Part shown: one piece after another, positions 1 through 4,368 of the stretch
How positions within the stretch are numbered: the stretch's first letter is position 1
Layout of the letters: the number at the start of each line of letters is the position of its first letter
Assembly: GCA_001801405.1 (NCBI GenBank)
Contig: MGXQ01000023.1
Location: 1-8,317, forward strand
DNA: 8,317 nt
Reading direction: 5' to 3'
Origin: Gammaproteobacteria bacterium RIFCSPHIGHO2_02_FULL_42_13
GTDB lineage: Bacteria > Pseudomonadota > Gammaproteobacteria > UBA12402
The notes under the pieces: model-generated
Told to the model about the DNA's origin: nothing
Database searches by the model: none
Seen by the model: the letters and a program-made list of their open reading frames with translations, nothing else
Program-made: the position numbers and the translations under genes

Positions 1-84
1 TAAAATTTAATTTAAACCGCCGTATGCGACATCGCACGTACGGTGGTGTGAGAGGACGGCGAGGTGACTCGCCTCCTACTCGAT
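1..84 (+). mobile_element. Group II intron, 3' end (domains V and VI)
   Basis: This is the 3' terminus of a bacterial group II intron; the rest, including any maturase gene, lies left of the window. Domain V folds from 16-47: 16-24 pairs with 39-47, a two-base bulge sits at 37-38, 25-28 pairs with 33-36, and the loop is 29-32. The catalytic triad is CGC (18-20), with G19 facing T44, rather than the commoner AGC. The loop ACAT is not the usual GNRA type. Domain VI folds from 50-81: 50-52/79-81, 53-56/74-77 and 58-63/68-73 pair around a GTGA loop, leaving A78 bulged as the expected branch point. The intron should end at T84, giving the usual AY 3' end with the branch A seven bases in. The AT-rich bases 1-15 are linker or the end of the maturase region. 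Both domains are paired throughout, so this part looks structurally intact. Confidence 0.88.
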
Positions 85-119
85 TAAAAATCCCCGTGGC
101 AAAGGTCAGGATAGGTCAG

Positions 120-683
120 ATGAACTTTAACATTGATCCCCAAACAGGCCGCCTGAAAGGCGTCCAAAATTTTCAATCGCCGTTTTGTAAGCCGCGGCCT
201 AAAAATACAGCGGTTGATTTGTTAGTGATTCATAATATCAGTTTGCCGCCGGGTGAATTTGGTGGGGAGGATATTCACCATTTATTTATGGGCACATTGG
301 ATATCAATGTGCATCCGTTTTATCAGACTATTCCAGAATTGGGTGTTTCTGCGCATCTGTTGATTCGGCGAACTGGCGAAGTGGTTCAGTATGTTTCATT
401 TTATGACATGGCGTGGCATGCAGGGGTTTCTCAGTTTCAGGGGCGATCAAAATGTAATGAGTTTAGCGTGGGAATTGAGTTGGAGGGAACGGATGAGTTA
501 CCTTATGAGCCGGTTCAATATGATCAGTTGATTAAATTGGCTGATTGTTTATCACATTTTTTTCCTCTGATAACGGTTGATCGTATGGTGGGGCATTGTG
601 ATATTGCGCCGGGTCGTAAAACAGATCCTGGGAAACTATTTGATTGGATTTTGTTTAGAACTCGGATTAAAAATGTTGTATGA
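120..683 (+). CDS. ampD: AmpD, 1,6-anhydro-N-acetylmuramoyl-L-alanine amidase
   Basis: This cytoplasmic zinc amidase of the Amidase_2 family cleaves the stem peptide from 1,6-anhydro-muropeptides during peptidoglycan recycling. In many gammaproteobacteria its loss raises AmpR-dependent beta-lactamase expression. The 187-residue product matches the usual length of about 180-190. Zinc ligands by family pattern are H38 (in LLVIHNISLP), H159 (in VGHCDIAPGRKTDPG) and D169; E120 (in SVGIELEG) and K167 fill the known catalytic and substrate positions. There is no signal peptide, as expected for AmpD rather than periplasmic AmiD. The ATG at 120 is chosen because AGGA (108-111) stands eight bases upstream and the protein begins with a typical AmpD N-terminus. 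The open frame reaches back to 24, but that part is intron RNA. ampE follows after 34 bp. The native promoter is not visible because the intron ends 35 bp upstream. Confidence 0.95.
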   Translation: MNFNIDPQTGRLKGVQNFQSPFCKPRPKNTAVDLLVIHNISLPPGEFGGEDIHHLFMGTLDINVHPFYQTIPELGVSAHLLIRRTGEVVQYVSFYDMAWHAGVSQFQGRSKCNEFSVGIELEGTDELPYEPVQYDQLIKLADCLSHFFPLITVDRMVGHCDIAPGRKTDPGKLFDWILFRTRIKNVV

Positions 684-717
684 TTGGTGACAGCGTTTAT
701 GGTTAATGGAGGATGTT

Positions 718-1410
718 ATGTATTTTGTTGCCATTTTGATTGCTTTATCGATTGAGCGTTGGACCATCTTAGCGAAGCAGCTCAGATCTTATTCATTGCT
801 GGAGAAGTATGTAGAAGTGATGACATCAAGGCTTAAAACGATGTCGTGGCCGGTTTGGGTGGGCTTGTTAATTTTATTATTGCCGATAACGCTTGCGGTT
901 GCGTTTTTTTATATGATATTTACCGCTTTTTTCTCGGGTTTACTCGGTTTGGTTTTTGCTGTTTTTGTTTTGTTTTATTGTTTAGGTTCTTTTCCGAGCG
1001 CAGCGCATAGTGAGGGGATGGAAAATATTGTGGTGCAAGCCAACCGGAATATATTTTCAGTGTTATTTTGGTTTATGGTTTGTGGTCCCGCTGGCGCAGT
1101 GTTATATCGCGTCAATAGTTTACTGGTGTCCAACAATGCGCTTGCAGAGCTGTTTCAATTGATCTTAGAATGGGTGCCGGTACGATTAGAGGCTGTCAGT
1201 TATGCGATCGTTAGTCACTTTAAAAACGTGATGACATGTGTGATGAAATATTTATTTAACGGGTTAAATGATAATGAGCAGCTATTGATAGAATCGGCTG
1301 CTGCATCAATTGATGCGAATGTTGATAATGCGATACACGATACATTAAAATTAATCGATCGTTCATTGTTAGCATGGTTGACGCTGATTGCTATTGTCGT
1401 TTTATTCTAA
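718..1410 (+). CDS. ampE: AmpE-like inner-membrane protein (short form)
   Basis: AmpE is a polytopic inner-membrane protein encoded next to ampD in many gammaproteobacteria. Its exact role is unsettled; it has been described as a sensor or modulator linked to AmpD and beta-lactam response. Here the product is 230 residues with hydrophobic segments near 46-66, 68-91, 112-136 and 217-230. The block LFWFMVCGPAGAVLYR (about 116-131) is the strongest family signature, and the N-terminus resembles the usual AmpE opening. The ATG at 718 is preferred over the in-frame ATG at 706 because GGAGG (708-712) is spaced five bases before it. The protein is some 50 residues shorter than E. coli AmpE (about 284). 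The shortening appears to lie in the loop between the second and third hydrophobic segments, only about 20 residues here. The frame is open throughout, so it is probably functional. The last base of its stop codon is the first base of the btuF start codon. Confidence 0.85.
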   Translation: MYFVAILIALSIERWTILAKQLRSYSLLEKYVEVMTSRLKTMSWPVWVGLLILLLPITLAVAFFYMIFTAFFSGLLGLVFAVFVLFYCLGSFPSAAHSEGMENIVVQANRNIFSVLFWFMVCGPAGAVLYRVNSLLVSNNALAELFQLILEWVPVRLEAVSYAIVSHFKNVMTCVMKYLFNGLNDNEQLLIESAAASIDANVDNAIHDTLKLIDRSLLAWLTLIAIVVLF

Positions 1411-2279
1411 TGCGAACGATTATCTGTTTTTTTCTATGTATATTTTCTTTTTCGCTTTATGCGTCAGCGACTTATGTGGCCGTGGATAGTGACGGGCAGC
1501 GAATTGAACTTAAAACACCCGCCAGAAAGATGGTGACCCTGGCGCCCAATCTAACTGAAATTGCATTTGCAGCAGGAGCCGGAAAATATATTGTCGGTGT
1601 TTCGGCGTTTAGTGATTTTCCTCTTGCGGCGAAAAAATTACCTATTCTGTCGAGTTATCACGATATTGATATTGAGTATCTTTTGAAATTACAGCCAGAT
1701 TTAATTGTCGTGTGGCAGGCTGGGAATACGGTTATTGGCCTGGATCGACTAAAACAGTTTCATATTCCAATTTATGTTGCTAAATTTGATAAAATTTTGG
1801 ATGTCGCGAAAGTGATGTTGGATATGGGGCGTTTGGCCGGAACGGAATCAGTCGCCCAAAAACAAGCAAAAATATTTAATGACAACTATCAACGCTTATA
1901 TAAAAAATATGCGCATCGCAAACCGGTTTCTGTGTTTTATCAAATTTCAGAATATCCATTGATGACATTAAATCGTCATACGTCCGTGGGACAAGTGATT
2001 CAACTCTGTGGCGGGCGTAATATTTTCGATCAAACCATGGGGTTAGCCCCGGCGGTAAGTGTATCAAGTGTGTTGCAAGCCAATCCTCAAGTGATTTTAT
2101 TAAGCAATCAAACACAAGCGCAGTCGGATTGGGCGAAACAATGGACGCAGTATTCCGAATTAACGGCCGTGAATCATCATCATATTTATATGGTCAATGC
2201 GGATTGGGTTGAGCGCTATGGACCCAGAATGACAAAAGGTATTCAGTTGATTTGTCGTGATATTCAAAAAGCGCGGTAA
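1410..2279 (+). CDS. btuF: BtuF-like cobalamin-binding periplasmic protein
   Basis: This is an ABC-transporter substrate-binding protein of the BtuF/FhuD-type helical-backbone class (Peripla_BP_2). BtuF captures vitamin B12 in the periplasm and delivers it to BtuCD. The 289-residue precursor starts with a signal peptide: hydrophobic MRTIICFFLCIFSFSLYASA, with likely cleavage after residue 20 at an A-x-A site. Family signatures are VTLAPNLTEIAFAAGAG (42-58) followed by VGVSAFSDFP, DIEYLLKLQPDLIVVW (about 87-102), LMTLN (184-188) and the QLCGGRNIFD block (about 198-207). The start at 1410 overlaps the ampE stop as TAATG, implying translational coupling. An in-frame ATG at 1374 inside ampE is rejected because it would place a polar stretch before the signal peptide. 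No btuC or btuD lies in the window, so the partner permease must be elsewhere. A related metal- or siderophore-binding specificity cannot be fully excluded. Confidence 0.8.
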   Translation: MRTIICFFLCIFSFSLYASATYVAVDSDGQRIELKTPARKMVTLAPNLTEIAFAAGAGKYIVGVSAFSDFPLAAKKLPILSSYHDIDIEYLLKLQPDLIVVWQAGNTVIGLDRLKQFHIPIYVAKFDKILDVAKVMLDMGRLAGTESVAQKQAKIFNDNYQRLYKKYAHRKPVSVFYQISEYPLMTLNRHTSVGQVIQLCGGRNIFDQTMGLAPAVSVSSVLQANPQVILLSNQTQAQSDWAKQWTQYSELTAVNHHHIYMVNADWVERYGPRMTKGIQLICRDIQKAR

Positions 2280-2282
2280 TTT

Positions 2283-2301
2283 ATTGTTTGGTTAATCAAA
2301 A
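2283..2301 (+). repeat. 19-bp direct repeat, left copy
   Basis: The sequence attgtttggttaatcaaaa is identical to 3865-3883 and in the same orientation. The match stops at both ends (T versus G before it, C versus T after it). Its core ttggttaatcaa is a near-palindrome, symmetric except for one base pair. It begins three bases after the btuF stop codon and contains the TAA (read on the - strand) that ends the 42-codon tail at 2292-2420. It could be a duplicated target, a recombination site or a shared 3' flank. A chance 19-bp match inside 8 kb is very unlikely. Confidence 0.75.
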
Positions 2302-2420
2302 CCAGCGCCCGTGTAAGCACTTTCAAGCTTCGCTCCCGTGAAATATCGTTTCAATTGTTCAATCAGTTGCTGATATTCAAGTTGGTCAAAAATGGCGAGT
2401 AAAATAGGCTTTATTTGTTT
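2292..2420 (-). pseudogene. 42-codon coding-like tail in frame after the nuclease stop
   Basis: Directly after the TAA that ends the nuclease gene, the same - strand frame stays open for 42 codons and then stops at another TAA. It has no ATG start. The translation looks like genuine protein, with an amphipathic helix around FDQLEYQQLIEQLKRYF followed by TGAKLESAYTGAGFD. DUF1016 proteins normally end close to the first stop, so this is probably the C-terminal remnant of another gene rather than a lost extension. By eye it loosely resembles residues 49-78 of the 147-residue protein at 3918-4361 (a Q-x-x-Y helix, LK, GA-x-LE, YT), which may be chance. Nothing else coding-like is seen between the btuF stop and here. 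The family is not recognised. Confidence 0.4.
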
Positions 2421-3557
2421 TTACTTTTTTTGCGACATGTCTTGCTTGATACTCTCAATTTCACGTTTTAACTCTTTTTCTAATTCTTCTTCCGTGGGCA
2501 AATGAAATTGATAAGTACTGGTGAATATTTGTTGTGCGCGTTCTCCTAGTAAGTACTTAGCCATTTCATCTTTCTTTTTTGTACATAAAACTAATCCAAT
2601 TGTTGGATTATCACTTTCTTGCTTTATTTCTTGATCGAAATAATTAACATAAAGCTGAATTTGACCGAGGTCTGCATGATCAAGAGGGCGAGTTTTGATA
2701 TCAATTATAACGTAACATTTCAAAATCACGTGATAAAACACCAGGTCAGCATAAAAATGATCACCATCAAGAGATAACCGTTTTTGTCTAGCGACAAAAG
2801 CAAACCCTTTGCCAAGCTCAAGCAAAAATTTTTGTAAATTATCAATCAATGCGGCTTCCAGTTTTGATTCAACAAGTTGGTGAGATTCAGGCAACCCCAA
2901 AAACTCCAAAATAACCGGTTCTTTTATGGCATCTGCTGGCACATTAATTTCTTGACCTTTGCACGCCAGTCTCAAGAGCCCTTGTTTGTCTTTACTTTTA
3001 GCAAGACGATCAAACAATAGGCTGCCTATTTGTCGTTCTAATTCGCGACCACTCCAGTTGTTTTTTTCAGCTTCAATTTCATAAAATTGACGGGCCTCCA
3101 GACGGTCAACGCGCATTAAAGCACGATAATGTATCCAGCTCAGCTTCGGGCTAAAGACAGGAGAGATAAATATGTTATCTTCTTGATTTTTATTGGGATT
3201 TTTTAATTGGCCACGCAGCGCGTGGCCAATTGGAGTGATGTTAGAATAGAGCAAATAAAAACGTCTAATATCTTTGAGGGTACTAATACCAAAACCTTTG
3301 CCGTATTTGTTATTTAATCGTGTTGCAAGTTCTTTTATCAAAAAGACGCCGTATTGAGCTTTGGATTCACCTTTTTGTTCTTCTTCAACAATATCTTTGC
3401 CTATGGACCAATATGCCCTAACCATTTCAACATCAACGGTTCGTTGGATATTTGCGCGCGCTTGATCAATATATATAACAGCCTTACCATATAGAACTGT
3501 TATCTCATGTTGTTCAAAAGAAGATTTTTTATTTAAAAGTTGCTTATTGCGAAGCAT
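2421..3557 (-). CDS. DUF1016 / YhcG-type PD-(D/E)XK nuclease-domain protein
   Basis: The 378-residue protein matches the DUF1016 family in length and layout (E. coli YhcG is about 375). The N-terminal part (about 20-190) carries family blocks such as MVRAYWSIGKDIVE, the YGKGFGISTLKDIRRFY region (85-101) and SWIHYRALMRV (140-150). The C-terminal PD-(D/E)XK fold shows D271 (FYADLVFYH), D286-x-K288 (CYVIIDIKTR) and Q299 (GQIQLYVNYFD). The DIK triplet replaces the usual E-x-K, an allowed PD-(D/E)XK variation. The tail (355-378) is highly charged. Family members are putative DNA-acting nucleases, often in mobile or restriction-modification loci; the substrate is unknown, so no activity is claimed. 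The ATG at 3557 has AGGGG (3566-3570) eight bases upstream and its own promoter at 3596-3623. It is a lone gene here, convergent with btuF and bounded by the 19-bp repeats, which suggests horizontal arrival. Confidence 0.9.
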   Translation of the reverse strand: MLRNKQLLNKKSSFEQHEITVLYGKAVIYIDQARANIQRTVDVEMVRAYWSIGKDIVEEEQKGESKAQYGVFLIKELATRLNNKYGKGFGISTLKDIRRFYLLYSNITPIGHALRGQLKNPNKNQEDNIFISPVFSPKLSWIHYRALMRVDRLEARQFYEIEAEKNNWSGRELERQIGSLLFDRLAKSKDKQGLLRLACKGQEINVPADAIKEPVILEFLGLPESHQLVESKLEAALIDNLQKFLLELGKGFAFVARQKRLSLDGDHFYADLVFYHVILKCYVIIDIKTRPLDHADLGQIQLYVNYFDQEIKQESDNPTIGLVLCTKKKDEMAKYLLGERAQQIFTSTYQFHLPTEEELEKELKREIESIKQDMSQKK

Positions 3558-3595
3558 GAAAATAGCCCCTTTTTATAGAATATGAATATTTTGAC

Positions 3596-3623
3596 ATGAT
3601 AGTGCAATGTTGGGCCTTGTCAA
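3596..3623 (-). promoter_or_regulatory. Sigma70-like promoter of the nuclease gene
   Basis: On the - strand, TTGACA (3623-3618, a perfect -35) is followed by a 16-bp spacer and TATCAT (3601-3596, five of six bases of the -10 consensus). Transcription would start near 3589, giving a leader of about 30 bases before the ATG at 3557. A second TTGACA on the + strand at 3591-3596 faces the -35 as an inverted repeat around the promoter, so a regulator could bind here; that part is speculation. Confidence 0.65.
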
Positions 3624-3671
3624 TATCAATTAGTAATAGTAACCTCACGCATGGAAAGATCTCAATTAATT

Positions 3672-3697
3672 CTGCGACACTCCGTCGCAGTTTTATT
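3672..3697 (+). terminator. Stem-loop with T-run, intrinsic-terminator-like
   Basis: CTGCGAC (3672-3678) pairs perfectly with GTCGCAG (3684-3690) around the loop ACTCC, and TTTTATT follows on the + strand. The T-run makes it a + strand terminator, yet no + strand gene precedes it after btuF, 1.4 kb away. It also sits two bases beyond the stop of the broken small gene on the - strand (stop at 3693-3695), where the downstream sequence AATTAATT is only weakly U-rich. It may be that gene's terminator, or a + strand terminator shielding the region from btuF read-through. Confidence 0.5.
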
Positions 3698-3855
3698 CCT
3701 CCGCTACTTTAAGTGAAAAACGGCCATGTCTTTCAATCCAATCATCCGCATGGTATTTGTGAATATATCTATTACCTTGTACACATTGTTGAATACGTCT
3801 TATGGGTTTCAATACTTTTCAACCATTTCATTGGGCTAGTCCGCATGGAAACCAT
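3693..3855 (-). pseudogene. Broken small gene (~53 codons), +1 frameshift in an A-run
   Basis: On the - strand, ATG at 3855 opens MVSMRTSPMKWLK. The next frame then carries VLKPIRRIQQCVQGNRYI and a basic, aromatic C-terminal part including HADDWIERHGRF, ending at TAA 3695-3693. The two halves join cleanly if one A is removed from the AAAA run (3819-3816 on this strand), restoring 53 codons from ATG to stop. As it stands the first frame stops after 27 codons. The product would be small, basic and soluble; I do not recognise a family. There is no strong ribosome binding site. It lies between the right 19-bp repeat and the nuclease promoter. It could be a decayed gene, a sequencing error in a homopolymer, or a natural slippage site. 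The rest of the 3558-3864 gap holds the nuclease promoter and the stem-loop. Confidence 0.4.
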
Positions 3856-3864
3856 ATAGGCTAG

Positions 3865-3883
3865 ATTGTTTGGTTAATCAAAA
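3865..3883 (+). repeat. 19-bp direct repeat, right copy
   Basis: Identical to and in the same orientation as 2283-2301, 1582 bp away from start to start. It lies 34 bp beyond the stop of the 147-residue protein gene and ten bases upstream of the ATG of the broken small gene. On the - strand both copies contain TTTTGATTAACC, so both supply a TAA stop. Together the copies bound the nuclease gene, the coding-like tail and the broken small gene. Confidence 0.75.
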
Positions 3884-3917
3884 TGATACGCAAAGGTTAG
3901 ATGATACATCGTCGCAA

Positions 3918-4361
3918 TCAGCATATCTCCGGGGATTGAGGACGGACACAGAGCGCAATGTGCTCCAACGCTTCTTCTCGCGCTCTTTGCAAGCGACGTT
4001 GTTCTTCCAACGCGACTTGTTGCAACACGGTTTCATCATAGCTAGACACCAACACACTCCAAATCGAAAGTGGCGCATCAATACCTTCACAGAAAAAACT
4101 GGCCGGCAGCTGACTGCGTCTTGCGGCAATATCGTCCGGCGTATATTGCTTTGAAACCGCTTCCAAAATCGCACCGCGCTCTTTCAGCATTTGTAGTATT
4201 TCGTACTGTGCTTGATTGACCAATAATTTTAAAACATAACCGCCATCGCGTTTTGCTTGAATTTTAATGCTCGTTAAATCAAATCCAAAATGTTTCAACT
4301 GCTCTCGAAAAAGAACTTGTGCATATTCTGCTGATTTTAAATCACCAATTGTCTGTTTCAT
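3918..4361 (-). CDS. Hypothetical protein, 147 aa, partner of the kinase gene
   Basis: I do not recognise a family. The ATG at 4361 lies seven bases past the stop of the ankyrin-kinase gene and has GAGGGGA close upstream (about 4364-4370, overlapping the end of that gene), so the two are almost certainly co-transcribed and probably translationally linked. The frame is open further upstream inside the kinase gene, but the ribosome binding site favours this start. The predicted make-up is mixed at the N-terminus (about 1-48, with SIKIQAKRDGGYVLKLLV resembling a beta-hairpin), then helices at about 50-72 and a long charged helix at about 108-136 (VALEEQRRLQRAREEALEHI). It has two cysteines near the C-terminus, no signal peptide and no membrane segment. 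The position suggests a job connected with the kinase protein, such as a chaperone, adaptor or regulator, but that is inference from position only. Confidence 0.75.
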   Translation of the reverse strand: MKQTIGDLKSAEYAQVLFREQLKHFGFDLTSIKIQAKRDGGYVLKLLVNQAQYEILQMLKERGAILEAVSKQYTPDDIAARRSQLPASFFCEGIDAPLSIWSVLVSSYDETVLQQVALEEQRRLQRAREEALEHIALCVRPQSPEIC

Positions 4362-4368
4362 CGTCCCC

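Noticed and set aside
24..119. N-terminal extension of AmpD from an ATG at 24
   Set aside because: The extra codons lie in domains V and VI of the group II intron, the translation is arginine-rich and unlike AmpD, and the ATG at 120 has a well-placed AGGA.
1876..2115. 79-codon - strand frame inside btuF
   Set aside because: It is antisense to well-conserved BtuF sequence, with no start signal or recognisable domain.
2289..2304. Terminator for btuF formed by TGGTT/AACCA
   Set aside because: The stem is only five base pairs, AT-rich, and has no T-run after it.
3870..4174. A + strand frame of 94 codons and a - strand frame of 98 codons overlapping the 147-aa gene
   Set aside because: Both overlap the 147-aa gene, which has a strong ribosome binding site and operon spacing; their compositions look like out-of-frame translation.
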